Positions 32,473 through 44,890 are shown, numbered from the stretch's first letter. The stretch: 64,000 nt of DNA from Paraspadella gotoi (GCA_051294375.1 CM119267.1:16780606-16844605); one strand, 5' to 3'. Made by a program: numbers and translations. The notes: generated by a model from the letters alone, not told the origin.

Positions 32473-33137
32473 CAAAGGTTTAAAGCTTCCAATAAAGGAT
32501 TGAGGGAAAGGCAACATTAGAGGGTGAGGACAGCTGAAGTTTTAGCTCAGATTGAGGGATACAGAAGGAAAAAGAAAATGAAAATTAGGTGATAGATAAT
32601 ACAAAATATAATTTAAAAAATTAAAAAAGTGAAAAACTTGAAAAGAAAAATTGAAAAAAAATGAATTCGAAATACAGTATCATAAATAGTAAGAATTTAT
32701 CTTTGACATTGTTATCACAGAAATAAGAACACAGTTCCGCACAATATGTAAAAGTTTACCGACAGTACCATTGGGACACACGGTATAAAGCTGTGAAAAA
32801 AGTAGGGATTCTCAAATAATAAATCGGGTCTCTTTTCCAAAAGCGCATCATTAACTTCATCTCATATTATGCATTATAGTCTAGTTAGATCACAAGGACC
32901 AGGAATTTTAAGTGTTTAAATGCTGTGATTTCTTTTTCTAATCAATTAGAGGGTATATTCTATGAACGAGGAAATCACATCGGACATCTCTCTTTTTAGT
33001 CGGATCTGCTTATCAGCAGATCCCGACTCTATAATTCACTTTGTCGGTCAGTTGGTCCGCCCCTTCAATCTTGTCAGGAATTAACTTATTTCATGTCAGA
33101 ACACCGAATTTTGATAAATTAGGCAAAAAATTATGTC

Positions 33138-33235
33138 GGTCCGTCCGTCCGTCGGTGCGTCCGTCCGTCGGTCCGTCCGTCCGTCGGTCCGTCCGTCCGT
33201 CGGTCCGTCCATCCGTCCGTCCGTCCGACCCACTT
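33138..33235. repeat. (CCGT)n/(CGGT)n tetranucleotide core
   Basis: Alternating GTCCGTCC and GTCGGTCC units. Confidence 0.95.
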
Positions 33236-33537
33236 TAACAAAAAACTCTAATCACTCGTGATTGGATGTTTGGATTGGAATGAATTTTTGTGTGTGATTG
33301 AGCTGGATATAAAGTTTTGTTGGAATCGTACCAGTTTAAATGAGTTTAAATGGAAAAAGCAAAAGTCATATTTACCTATATTAACTCATAATTATTATCT
33401 TTATTAAAAATTAGATAGATAAATTGAATTTAAATTTTGTGTGTGGGTTGGAAAGTATGCAATTAAGCTGGAAATAATTTTTTGATGGAATCGTAGGAGT
33501 GGAAAAGAATTTAAATTAGAAAACCAAAAGACACAAT

Positions 33538-34375
33538 AGTTGACCAAATTATACCAGTTGACCAAATTATTCAAGTGACTAAATTCTTCAAGTTGACCAA
33601 ATTATACCAGTTGATAAGATTATGTCAGTTTGTTAGAAGAAGATTGATATAGGACTCACACTCAAACACGTACTTTCTATAATAATAGACACGATGCTTA
33701 CAGGGCTGAAAGGGAAACAATAATAGAATAGGCACAAATCAAATAAACAATGATTAATAATAATGTGCATCGGTGAGTTTAAAGTCTTTGAGATTGTTCA
33801 CAATATTGTTAACCAAATTATGCCAGTTGAGCAAATTATGCCAGTTGAGCAAATGATGCCAGTTGAGCAAGTAATGTCAACACTGCCTGGTAGACCAAAT
33901 TATGTCAGTTGACCAAATTATTTCAGTTGGCCAATTTAAGCAAGTTCTCCAAATTATTACAGTTGACCAAATTATGCAGGTTGACCAAATTATGCCATTG
34001 ATCAAATTATGCCAGTTGAGCAAATTATGCCAGTTAATAAAATTATGCCAGCTGACCAAATTATGCCGGTTATACAAATTATGCCAGTTGAGCAAATCAT
34101 GCCAGTTGAGGAAATTATGCCAGTTGACCAAATTATGTCAGTTGACCAATTNNNNNNNNNNNNNNNNNNNNNNNNNTTTAAGCGAGTTAGTCCAAATTAT
34201 GTAAATTGCCAGTTGACCAATTATTCAGTTGACCTTAATGCAATCGTTGACCAAAATTATGCCAGTTGCAATCTTACCAAATTATGCCAGTTGAGCAAAT
34301 TATGCCAGTTGACCAAATTACGTCAATTGACACAATTATGCCAGTTGATGAAATTATGCCAGTTGACAAATTATT
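33538..34375. repeat. 18-bp minisatellite (GTTGACCAAATTATGCCA)
   Basis: Dozens of units with some unit-length changes, a unique stretch at about 33625-33810, and a 25-N gap at 34152-34176. A few further units lie at 36050-36150. Confidence 0.9.
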
Positions 34376-34379
34376 AGTC

Positions 34380-36050
34380 AGGCAACCTTTTTATACGACA
34401 GGTTGGAATATCTTTACAAAACCTTGGGAATATTACCTTGGTACGCAAATAAGAGATTTGAAATAGAAAGTTTGTAATAAAAATTGGGTTACTCCAATAT
34501 GCAAATGAGATTACGTTTTACCAGTAATATTTTAATTTAATAAAAATTTATTAATCTTATAAAAGAATTTAAATAAATATTATAAATCAAATTAAAATGT
34601 TAGTATTTTATAGTTTGATCAGCAGATAGGATAAAAAAATAATATTAAGCAATAAAAAGCACATAAAAATACTATTAAAATGAAAGTTTCTTGTAACTTA
34701 ATCTTGAAAGATAGTGAAACAGTGAAGCAATGACAAAAAGCCATTGAGACATAGAGAATACAGTTTATTCAGTTTTTTGTTTTGCTCACAAACCATTTTG
34801 GTACTATTTACTTAAACATATCAAAAGACTTTAATAGCAAGGATTTTTCCAGATGCTTTTCTTTCCAGCACTTCCTCTTCACTTAACTTTAAGTAATGAT
34901 TTTAAAGACTAAAAGAATTAATGGTTGTTTTTGTTTTTCTTTTGATTCTTTGTCATAGGAGTTATTATCTTTGTTTGTTTGCTTTAAAAAAGATAACAAA
35001 ATTTGAAAAAAAAGGAAAAAAAGAACTTGCGGCCTTTGTCTTACCTGCAAAAAGAATAAAAATGTTGATTCCTCAAGAATAAAAAAATACTTTTATGTAG
35101 GGTGATGGCAACAAGAAACTGTTATTATCTTGTACCACATCTCTCTCTTTTGAAAAATAAGAAATTAGTTTTCGTCAAAAAAAGTCAATGACTTCCCTAT
35201 TAAAAATGTTTATAATATGAAATTGGCAGAACATAGAATAGAATATCATAGCATAGCATAGAATAACTCTAGGGATAGGTTTCAAACATTTTTAACCTAA
35301 ATCAAATTAAAATTAGTAACAAAACTATATAAAAAACAATTAGTCAGAAAAAAAGTATCATCAACTTAACCTCCAAAAATCATTTTTTTTCGTAATTCAA
35401 GTTTTCAGACTGACTTTAAAGTATTGCTGTATTCTACTGCCTCAACCCAGGGGCAGCTATATACGGTCATACGGTTTTTCTTCTTTTCTGTCTTTCTTTT
35501 TTTCTCCCTTCTCAGTGCTCCTCACATCTGGCCGCCCCTGCCTGAACCAATTAATTTTCTTCTTGCATTCGATTATTCGATTATCTCGATTATTAAAAAA
35601 GCTATATTTTTTTTAAATATTTTTTTAAAATTAAAAAAGAAATAGTTGTTGTACCAATTTCATAATAAAAATGAATAAAATAAAAAAAATAATACAAATA
35701 ATACAAATTTGTAAAAATCCGATAGCCATGTAAATATTATTAGATAAATTAGCTTTTTAAAATATTTTTTATTATACAGTTTACATAAACAACATCAAAA
35801 CAATTAAAACATAAATTTATTAATTGTTTTTTTAAAAATAAGTTTATTAAATTGTTTAGGCTCTTTTATGGCTTATATTCAACCTTATCATGACGCATTA
35901 GTCTCATTTGCATATTCAAGTCACTCGATTTTTATTACTAACGTTTTGAGCATACTCGACCCACCGGCTGTGTATCTAATTTCTGTTAAATATGGTTCTG
36001 ATCATATTTTGAAAGTTTTTTGAAAATCTGAATCTAGATTCAGGCACTAA
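34380..36050. other. AT-rich DNA, nothing recognised
   Basis: Contains a short CATAGAATAG/CATAGCATAG stretch at 35233-35265. No exon for the downstream gene could be identified. Confidence 0.5.
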
Positions 36051-36450
36051 AATTATGCCAGTTTACCTCATTTGGCAAGTTGACCAAATTATGCAAGTTT
36101 AAAAAATTATGTCAGTTGACCAAATTATGCCAGTTGACCAAATAATGCAAAATTATCGTTATTTCTCATTGATTAGCTTATTAACGCTTAATTATCATAG
36201 GCAGTTCCGTCATTGTTTTCTCAAACTTGTTAATATGGTCAAATTAAAGTTAAATTCATATAAGTAAAGATTATTTTAATAGGGGGAATAGTATGAAATC
36301 AAAACTCAGGAATTCAATGGGTAGAGATATTAATAAATTTCACTTTCTCGTTAATGCACAAATGAATTCTTTTTAAGTATGTTTAACAGTAAGCTGATCA
36401 AAGGCAAAGAGCAAATTATTATGTTGAGTTTTATTTCTTTTTTTTTACAG

Positions 36451-37835
36451 AAGACGATTACATTCCTTGGGGTCTGGCCAATCTGTATACTAATCAAACT
36501 CCTCAAATTACAGTATATCTGGATTTAGATAGTAATGGCTACATAAAATATAAAAAATTTAATGTTGAAGGAAAGGTCTTTGGTAAAACAAAATGGTCTT
36601 CTTTCAGTTATTTAAACCAAAAGCACATTGTTGAAACCTTAGATGATGAAAGTTCTGAATTGCGCAAGTTTCAAAGTATAAGACTGGGCAACTACAAAAT
36701 TCTGAATCCTGGATATGACATAAAGCTACTCCTGGTTTTTCTGGATATTTTTCTTGGCTTTTGCTATATCCTTGTATTTGGAATTTTAAAAAAGGCTTTG
36801 ATAAAATTAATGAAATCTTTGATACCAATGATAATTACCGCTATAATGATTTATTTGAATATTTTCTTTTTCGTTGTTCACATTAATATAAATCTTTTAG
36901 GCAGTTTTGAGGTGTCCAATAAATACTTAACATTTTTACTGATGAAAAATCACAGGCGTCTATATTTTAACAATGCTGAATGGAGAGATAAGCAATATCA
37001 TTCTTTAATGACTCTTACAAAATTTTCAAACATTTTGGCAAATTACTGGATTGTTGCAGCAACAACTGCATTTATCATAATTTTTCAGACTGTAGGCACA
37101 AAAAAGCATGACCACCGAATATTCTTAGTTTTTATGGGAGCTCTATCTATTTCTCTTCCGGTTGCATTGATTTCTTGGTGGAATCGGTTGGACCAAACCG
37201 CTTTTGATGGCTTTGAAGACATTTGCTCAAAATCATATGTTCAGTTCAGTTCAGATTTTAGTTTGATTAAAGTATATAGGCCTTTATTTACTAGATTGAT
37301 GACCTATTTATTTTTCAAGGAAAACTTTTTCTTTTTCACTTTGCTTTCATTTCTGCCTATGTTGAAGGTTGTGCTTTTTACTTTAACAGCTCTTTCTTCA
37401 CGCACAAAGGGAAAGGTTGCCAAGTTCATGGCGGGATCCTTGATCACGTTGATGGTGATTCCTGTTTATTTCTACACACGAAAAGACGAACAAACCAAAT
37501 TGACGCAGAGCCTCATTACAGAAAACGTTCATCTGCAAAAGCATTTGTTATTTTTTAACCGAATTCAAAACATACATAGCACCAATAACAGAGGATGTGA
37601 ACATTTAGTTCCATCTTTCACGTCAATTATGTCATTTTTCGCCATTTTATCGGATTGTTATGGATCTAAATTATACAATTTGACCAATGAGCGTATGGAG
37701 GCAATATGGAATAACTTTGAAGAAGTCAAGGATGCAACTAAAAGGGGAATCAATCTTCTATTTTCAAGCAACTCAGGATTCTGGCATTTCTTGTTGTTAA
37801 TATTTCCAGCCGCCTGGGTGCTGCTTAATTTTTGA
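36451..37835 (+). CDS. Multipass membrane protein, large terminal exon, family not recognised
   Basis: A strong acceptor (T-rich tract, ACAG at 36450) opens a 460-codon frame ending TGA at 37833-37835. The first 90 residues are polar and beta-rich, with YIPWGLANLYTNQ and a stretch around KWSSFSYLNQKHIV. About eight hydrophobic segments follow at roughly residues 92-112, 122-144, 197-214, 222-241, 291-312, 326-341, 389-402 and 443-460. The protein ends in FPAAWVLLNF. Loops carry WWNRLDQTAFDGFEDICS and NERMEAIWNNFEEVK. Upstream exons with the start codon were not found. A decayed duplicate lies at 13486-14578; strong similarity between them supports past constraint. It might be a channel or transporter, but no family motif is recognised. 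Confidence 0.8.
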
Positions 37836-38083
37836 AAAAAAATTATGTAAACCTATCTAAAAAAATTCAATTAAATTGAACTCAGTTTATATTGGTTTAA
37901 TCCACAAGGATTAAATTTATGGCCCTAAATTTGTTTATTTAGATTTTATACATATCTTGGGTATAAAAAAAATCTGCCTCGACTAAAAATCTAATGTGCA
38001 ATTTTTTTCCTCAAAAACAGTTTTTTCAATATTCTTACTGTGTATAGACTTTCGTTTTTCGTTGTTTTTGGGCATAAGGAGAA

Positions 38084-38281
38084 AAACAATTTTATTTGTT
38101 TTGACAACGAATTTTTATTGACAGTTTTTGGCAGACTCTCTCTCTCTCCCTGTAACTCAATGTTAAAGAGATAAACTTGATTATTGTCAAACACTGATGA
38201 AGACTCTAAAGTGCAGAGTCGAAACATGTCTGCCAAAAACTGTCAATAAAAATTCGTTGTCAAAACAAATAAAATTGTTTT
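38084..38281 (+). mobile_element. Hammerhead-bearing repeat, copy 3, with 53-bp inverted repeats
   Basis: Left arm 38084-38136 and right arm 38228-38281 are near-perfect inverted repeats (TTGACAACGAATTTTTATTG and complement). The 91-bp spacer holds a short CT run and the hammerhead core. The right arm begins exactly at the ribozyme GTC. Confidence 0.7.
38194..38230 (+). ncRNA. Hammerhead ribozyme HHR3
   Basis: CTGATGA, stem II GACTCT/AGAGTC around AAAGTGC, GAAAC, ATGTC; CA before the core pairs TG after the cleavage site. Stem II differs from the other three copies and pairs fully. Confidence 0.8.
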
Positions 38282-38284
38282 TCT

Positions 38285-38308
38285 CTGCGATGTGTGTGTA
38301 ATATTCAT

Positions 38309-38379
<71 letters not shown>

Positions 38380-38471
38380 CACCAATTTCAAATTCACTCT
38401 CTCTTCACCTCTGTCCTCAACTTCACCTGTATTCACATCTAACCACTTTCCTTTACTCAATTCTTTGTTGG

Positions 38472-38513
<42 letters not shown>

Positions 38514-38650
38514 ACTCAATGTTTGTGAAAATTATTTGTGGTTTTTCAAATGCTGATGAAGGCTCAAAAATCTGAGCCGAAACATGTCCAATTTTATCTA
38601 AGATAAAATTAAATTGTTGTTTCACAAAAATTTCGTTTCACTTAAAGACA
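38285..38650 (+). mobile_element. Hammerhead-bearing repeat, copy 2
   Basis: (CT)n at 38311-38374, the CTGTCCTCAACTTC-type leader, a second (CT)n at 38476-38510, hammerhead 38553-38588, and a tail with AAAATTTCGTT. TTTGTGAAA before and TTTCACAAA after the ribozyme form a short inverted repeat. Confidence 0.55.
38553..38588 (+). ncRNA. Hammerhead ribozyme HHR2
   Basis: CTGATGA, stem II GGCTCA/TGAGCC, GAAAC, ATGTC; TG before the core pairs CA after the cleavage site. Confidence 0.8.
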
Positions 38651-39211
38651 AACAACAAAAAGAAAGGCTTAACACAATATTCTTATTGAAATAATTAAAT
38701 TGTTCTGCGATGTGTGTGTAATTTTCATTGTGGTATTCTTTCAGTTACTAACTAAATAAAGAAAATTTAATGGATTTTTATCTATTATAAGAATTGTTTC
38801 TCATTGGGTCATTTTATTTAATATACTGCTGAAAAAAAGTTAAAATGAGCCATAGATTTGAACATCAATAATATATGAAGCTATCTTGACAAAGATATCA
38901 TATATTATCACCTACCTAGATGAGTAATTTGCATTAATTTTCTTTAGATGAGTAATTTGCATTAATTTTAATATCCCTCTGTCAGAGAATAATCGACATA
39001 TTACACGTCTTTTGCGCATTTAAACAAAAGTGGGATAGATTGATGGACAAGCAGAGAGACCAATACCCAACATTACCCCTGGATAATGGATATATCAGAT
39101 TGAATAATATTCTTCCATTAAAAATTCCTTTTTAAAAATTTTTTAAAAGATTTTCGTTTTTTGCTTGTTTTCTCTCTAAAATTAAAAATTAAAAAAATTA
39201 TAAGATCGTTT

Positions 39212-39255
39212 TATGGTGGACTAAAATCCACCAACCGTTCATCAGCGGCCATTGG
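39212..39255 (+). repeat. TRIM-A LTR fragment
   Basis: The first 44 bp of the TRIM-A LTR (TATGGTGGACTAAAATCCAC to GCGGCCATTGGT), truncated within the tRNA-like segment. Confidence 0.8.
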
Positions 39256-39626
39256 TCTCTGATCAGTGATCATATATTGTGCTTTCTGATTGAATTAGTA
39301 ACAAATCTTTCTATTGTTGGCAAGCCGCTCTCTTTTCCAACAAAGGAAATGAAGTCCACTTTATTGAAGCGAAACAAAAGTGGCATCTCATGAGTCACGC
39401 CCAGTGCCCGCTGCCCTGTAGCCATGGTGGCTTTTGCTACTCCACCACCACTACCCACACAACGTCCACAACCGCCACGTCTCATCAGCATTATGCGCAT
39501 AAAATTCGCCGAAATCTGGACACAGAATTCAGTTGACAGGATTATATTCCGAATAAATATTTCCTTTTTTTTTCTTTTTGATTGGTAAACGAACGAATTA
39601 GTTGGAAAGACTGCAAAAATAGAAAG

Positions 39627-39632
39627 AAAGAT

Positions 39633-39691
<59 letters not shown>

Positions 39692-39692
39692 A
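39627..39692. repeat. (GAAA)n, running into AT-rich AAATA repeats
   Basis: The tetranucleotide array is followed by AATAAATAAA-type low-complexity DNA to about 39860. Confidence 0.9.
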
Positions 39693-39897
39693 ATAATAAT
39701 AAATATAAATAAATAATAAATATTAAATATTAAATAATAAATGATAAAAAATAAAAAATAATAAATAAGTAAATAAATAAATAATAAATAAAAATATTAA
39801 AATATTAAAATATTAAAATATTATAATATTAAAATATTAATTAAATTAAATTAAAAAATTTAAAACGTGCCGGCCGAGTATATTGTACATATTGTAC

Positions 39898-39898
<1 letters not shown>

Positions 39899-39952
<54 letters not shown>
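39899..39952. repeat. (TA)n microsatellite
   Basis: AT dinucleotide run. Confidence 0.95.
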
Positions 39953-39959
39953 GTTCAAT

Positions 39960-40312
39960 TTGTAACTAGTTAAAATTAGTTTCTTTCTGTTAAAAACTCA
40001 TTTCTTGGTTCTCAATTCTCATCGGTGAATTTTTTTTTCTTTTTTCTTTCCTTTCCTTCATTTACTTTTCTTTTCTATTCTTTTCTTTAATGTTTAGCTT
40101 GTTTTTTGAAACTTTGCCTTTTCAACTTTATTCTCCCTTTTGTAGTTTTTTTTTTTCTCCTTTTATTTTTAACTTCTCTTCGGCAACCATTCCTTCCTTT
40201 CGGACTCGGCACTCGTTCAATCTCTTTCGAGACAAAATGAAAACGTTAACCTGACGAAAACAGCAGCTTAGACGGTGAGGTACGTTGTAAATATTTCAAA
40301 GCGAAAGAGAGC

Positions 40313-40355
<43 letters not shown>

Positions 40356-40871
40356 AAATTTGCATTATTCATAAATAACCACTCGCGCCGATTTCTCGGC
40401 AGAAAAGACGAGAAAGGGTTGTTTTTGTTTGTTTTTTTGTTTGTTTTTTTGGTCGTTTAGTTGATACCATATTTTAACATTTTATCCCTTTTTTTTTTAA
40501 TTTTCGAAGTTTTTTGATAAAATTACGCTAATAAAATACTTAATTTTTAACACGCAAAAAAGCCTTGGAGCACTCTCTCTCTCGACTGCCGAGGCCTCGT
40601 TTCGTCGCGTCCCTCGCGATATCATCGATCAAACTCATAAACCTGAAATCCGACGAGAAAAAAAAAACAACAAATGAGCAAACAAACAACGCCAGCGGCG
40701 AGGGAGGCGGAGGCTTAGGAGGCGGCTGATGCGGCGGAGGCGGCGGCCGGTACAGGGGGGGCGGTGGGAGTGGGTGGTAACGGCGGCGGCGGCGGCGAAG
40801 AGAGCGGCGGAAAGAAAGAAATAGCGACGCAAGAAAAATGGAGCCGAGAATCCGTAAACAAAAGAGCAGAG

Positions 40872-40922
<51 letters not shown>

Positions 40923-41290
40923 TTTGGCCGTAATGAATAAAAAATGCTGATAAATAGAACCCAAACTTTCGCCAAAATGTAACGAATTCTGTGAAACTAA
41001 TTTAAGCAGGAAAAGAGGGAAAAGGTAATCAGTAACGAAATTAATTGCAATATCAATTTTACTCCCTTTCGCTCTGCGATGACATTTAAAGAAGAAAACA
41101 TGAAAAAGAAAAAAAAATGAAGAAGAAAATAGAAAAATGAAAAAGAAAAAAGAAAAATGAAAAAGAAAAAGAAATGAATATAATGAGAGTTTGATTCTCG
41201 GGCGATCACGGAGTCGACCGCCCCTCTCGGGCAATTACCCTCTTTGGATCGAATCACCAAGCGACGCATCAATCATCCGGGCGGTAATCA
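39960..41290. other. Non-coding DNA with GA arrays and a GGCGGC-rich patch
   Basis: (GA)n at 40312-40351 and 40868-40919. GGCGGAGGCGGC-type repeats at 40690-40815 mark a CpG-rich patch. No supported gene. Confidence 0.45.
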
Positions 41291-41295
41291 GCCGT

Positions 41296-41445
41296 GCAGC
41301 AATCGTCCACGTTGCAAACTTTCATGCAGCAATCGTCTACGCAGCAGGTGTTCAAGCAGCAATCGTCTACGCAGCAGGTGTTCAAGCAGCAATCATCCAC
41401 GCAGCTAGCGTTCATGCAGCAATCGTCTACGCAGCAATCGTTCAA
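41296..41445. repeat. 30-bp minisatellite, five units
   Basis: Unit GCAGCAATCGTCTACGCAGC plus ten more bases. Unit length divisible by three keeps two frames open (AAIVYAAGVQ in one). Single GCAGCAATC words persist to about 41630. Confidence 0.9.
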
Positions 41446-41639
41446 GGAGCTACTATTCAGTAATCAGTATTCAGTATTCACGTATCAACGTATTCAACTA
41501 TCTTGCAAGTTGGAAACATTAATGAAATAATCATCCACGCTACATTCGAGAACCATTGATTATTCAATCGTACAAGCAGCGTTCTCTCGAATCGAACAAT
41601 CGAACAAGCAATCGTACAAGCAGCAATCTCTCAAATGTT

Positions 41640-42463
41640 AATCATTCACGAAACCAGAATCTTTCTAATCGACATTAGTTTTATTACCCAATATTTTTAA
41701 AAGAGAAATCTTTCAAAAGTTAAAAGGATTCCCGAAATGATATTACTTTTTCCTCGATTTTATGAGCATCAAAAATGAGGTTCCCCCTTGTATTTTTTTT
41801 TCATTCACCTGGCGGCGGTTTTTCAGTGAATAAGAGAAAAAGTCAAATCTCCTGAGACAAAATAGCATCGTCATCGTCGTCGTCATCATCATCGCGCAAG
41901 ATTTTTCACTTATTTTTCCGGTCGATTCTATTCAGGGGATAAATTACTATTTTTTTTTTTTTTTTGCTTCGGGGAGTTTGGCAAAAAAAAATAGTCGACT
42001 GGGAATTAAAAAAGCGAATTTTCCAGCCGCGAAATGGCGGGAAAAAATAAACAAAGGAAAAAACAAATAGGTCTGGTGAGCAAGAGGGAAATTAAATGGA
42101 CGAAGAAGATGGGTTCGAGGCGGAGAGAGAAAAAAAAAAGAGCAATTTCATGAGAATTGACAAATGGAAAAGTTAATGTGGTAGAGATTTTTTTTTCTTG
42201 TAGAAGAAAAAAGTACAAAGGAAACTAAATCTAAGTAGAAATGTGGAAGTTGATTTAAATATAACCAATTAAGTTTCTCGTTTAAATTAAACGTTTGAAA
42301 TACTTAAAGATAAGAAATATACTCGGCTAATGCTTAAATTTTCTGGCTAATTTCGAAGAATTTAGGAAAGGAAAACCGTAATGGGTTTCGAAGACTGATT
42401 CCTGGTAATCAATATAAAGCGAGATTAATTACAGAGAGAGAGAGAGAGAGAGGAGGGAGAGAG

Positions 42464-42496
<33 letters not shown>

Positions 42497-43560
42497 AGAG
42501 AATAAATTCTGGCCTGTTGGGAGGAAAGTCTCACACAAGGAGGAAAGGTAAGGCTTTCCAAGAAAAATGGATATGAAAGAAAATGGAGCGAAAAAAAAAA
42601 GGTTTTAACGTATTCATACCCTTAAAATAGTAGTTTTGTCTGAAACGTCAAAAGATTTCCGTTTGACTGACGACTTTTCCAGGAAAACGACAAGTTTTTG
42701 CGGTGGCTTCACGCATGCGCGTTGAGTGAGTAAACAAGGTCTACTACATAATGAAACATGACGGCGTTTCAGCGTTTGACGGGCAGTCCGCACGCAAAGT
42801 TTTTTGACCGTTTGAGCCCGGTTACGAACTTCGGGGGGAAAAAAAATGGGTCCGAACATAAGTCCCGCGGTCTTAACGACCTCGATAGAGGACGACGACG
42901 ACCTCTCGACCCGGGACACGTGACCTTTGACCCCAAGTTATGAACTCAAAGACGAGCGACGCATTCGAATTGGAACCAATTGTCAGTTGGCGTCAATCGA
43001 AAAGGAATTGCGGGCGTTGGAGAGTTCGCCAACGATTCCAAGTGTGGAGGTGAGGTGTGAGAGGAGGATCACAGGGAGGAAGGGAGAGATGGAAAGAGTA
43101 GATATATGTTTGGGGGGGGGGGTTGAAGGAGGAGTCGTTTTACTTGAATGAGGAAGGGAGCTTCGTTTCTCTCTATTCTTTTTATGACGTCATGACCGGA
43201 ATACATTCTTCGCCTCATTTCTCGGTCGAACGATCGTCTTCACGAAACTATATTTCCAACTATTTTTTTTTTTTTTAAATAGCTATGGGTTTAAAATATT
43301 GGAAGTTTGAGTAGAAAAAAATATTTTCTTTTGTAAAATTTGTTGTAAAAAAAAAGATTAATTAATTTATTAATTAAAAATATTTTCTTTTGTAAAACTT
43401 GTTGTAAAAGAAAAAGTATTAATTAATTTATTATTTAGCTTTTTTTTAACTTATATAAAAATTATTTTCAATATTATTGTTGGAGGCAGTTAATTTTTTT
43501 CAATTATTACAATACGAAAAGTAAAAATAGAAATCCAACGCTCATTTCCGTTCGCCTTGT
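41640..43560. other. No gene recognised; GA array and CpG-rich patches
   Basis: (GA)n at 42434-42500; E2F-like TGGCGGGAAAA at 42034-42044; a CpG-rich patch at 42770-43050. Open frames look incidental. Confidence 0.4.
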
Positions 43561-43568
43561 TCCTCTCC

Positions 43569-43600
<32 letters not shown>

Positions 43601-43630
43601 CTTCTCTCTCTCGCTCTCTCTCTCTCTCGG
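43561..43630. repeat. (CT)n microsatellite
   Basis: CT array with CGCT interruptions. Confidence 0.9.
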
Positions 43631-43870
43631 TCGCCACGTTCTCAGCGCTAAAAATTTCCCTATCCATTTCCTTTTTTTTCTTCTCTCTCGGGCTAAAACG
43701 CCTCACATCCGGTGGGAAATGAAAGACGATGTTTGGCGGCGAAAGAAATAATAAAAGGAAAATGGCGACGGTAATAATGAAAGAAAAAAAAGGGCATAAA
43801 GAAAAACTCTCCTTCGGTGGCGAATGACGCCGACGAAGACGTAAAAACTTACCCTTCGCCTCGGGCGTCT

Positions 43871-43884
43871 AAGATGGCGGGAAA
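43871..43884 (+). promoter_or_regulatory. YY1/E2F-like AAGATGGCGGGAAA
   Basis: Overlaps the YY1 core AAGATGGCGG and the E2F core GGCGGGAAA in a CpG-rich stretch next to the gap at 44031. A promoter is possible; no transcript start was found. Confidence 0.3.
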
Positions 43885-44030
43885 AAGAAATTTGCATCTC
43901 TCTCTCTCTCTCTCGCGGACGAGGTAAGGGCTGGTAAGGCCATCTCGGCGAAAGAGAAAAATCGGGATCCAATCAAAAAAGGGCCGATGGCGAAACATTT
44001 TATGAGATCTCGATTGGCAACCAAAAAAAA

Positions 44031-44238
44031 NNNNNNNNNNNNNNNNNNNNNNNNNNNNNNNNNNNNNNNNNNNNNNNNNNNNNNNNNNNNNNNNNNNNNN
44101 NNNNNNNNNNNNNNNNNNNNNNNNNNNNNNNNNNNNNNNNNNNNNNNNNNNNNNNNNNNNNNNNNNNNNNNNNNNNNNNNNNNNNNNNNNNNNNNNNNNN
44201 NNNNNNNNNNNNNNNNNNNNNNNNNNNNNNNNNNNNNN
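44031..44238. other. Assembly gap (208 N)
   Basis: Unknown sequence. Further long gaps: 45964-46151, 46833-47011, 47716-47872, 47956-48245, 49360-49570. Several adjoin GA/CT arrays, so the assembler probably failed in low-complexity DNA. Confidence 1.
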
Positions 44239-44442
44239 GCCTCGGCGCCCGCGAAAAATAAAAGGGCATCGCGAGAATTGACGAGCGAAGACTAAAAACC
44301 TCATTCGTTGGCGTCGGCGATCGCGTGTCGGGTGTCGGCCTTACGCGTTATTAGCCGAGAATATATTTTCTCTGGCACCTGAGACGAGTTGATCCCGCTC
44401 AGCGCAGCGCGTATGGAGGATTGAATCAGGTTGCACAGGAAC

Positions 44443-44486
44443 GGAGAGAGAGAGAGATCAGAGAGAGAGAGAAGAGAGAGAGAGAT

Positions 44487-44540
<54 letters not shown>

Positions 44541-44794
44541 AAGAGAGAAGAGAGAGAAGAAGAGAGAGAGAGAGAGAGAGAGAGAAACGCGAGGCCAAGG
44601 GTCGATCGCGCCGAATTGTCGGAATCGTTTTGGACGAAGCGGCGCGCGACGAAATTAATGTTGTTAGCATTGAAGGCGTCGTTTTTTAAAAAAAAATTTT
44701 TTAAACTCAAAGATTTAAAAACTTTGTCAAGGGTTCGCAGCTCGGGATTAAAAAAACGTGTTTTAGTTTTTATACCAACCTTTACGGTGAGAGC

Positions 44795-44876
<82 letters not shown>

Positions 44877-44890
44877 ACGGAGAGATGAGA
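44443..44890. repeat. (GA)n arrays with AAG interruptions
   Basis: Arrays at 44443-44585 and 44790-44890, separated by 200 bp of unique DNA. Confidence 0.9.

Larger units (their letters stand above)
32262..32560 (-). mobile_element. Hammerhead-bearing repeat, copy 4, minus strand
   Basis: On the minus strand: CTCAATCTGAG- and CTGTCCTCACC-type leader, (CT)n at 32469-32381, hammerhead 32331-32297, then an A-rich tail with AAAATTCGTTGTG. Same layout as 38395-38640. Nested in the MITE. Confidence 0.55.
31250..32783. mobile_element. Tc1/mariner-like MITE with TIRs
   Basis: Terminal inverted repeats of about 25 bp: CAGTGTGTCCCAATGGTACT at the left (31250) and its near-complement at the right (to 32783), both flanked by TA, the target duplication of Tc1/mariner elements. 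No transposase. It contains an R2 fragment (31746-31912) and a minus-strand hammerhead element. The left and right portions align with 218-1640. Confidence 0.75.
32993..36236 (+). mobile_element. Helentron/DINE-like element H4 with large minisatellite
   Basis: The 5' end has the full hairpin GGATCTGCTTATCAGCAGATCC, then a (CCGT)n core (33138-33235), two GGAATG-type units and the 18-bp minisatellite from 33538. The 3' end signature GGCAGTTCCGTCATTGTTTT and CTCAAACTTG is at about 36193-36236. Between 34380 and 36050 lies unrelated AT-rich DNA, so the whole may be a composite. Confidence 0.5.
36360..39122 (+). repeat. Segmental duplication, right copy
   Basis: Counterpart of 13320-15376, with an extra hammerhead-element insertion at 38040-38690. 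A 25-bp tandem duplication (TAGATGAGTAATTTGCATTA) occurs at about 38919-38969. Confidence 0.8.

Noticed and set aside
33538-34375. CRISPR-like array
   Set aside because: Units are contiguous 18-bp repeats without unique spacers, in a eukaryotic context.
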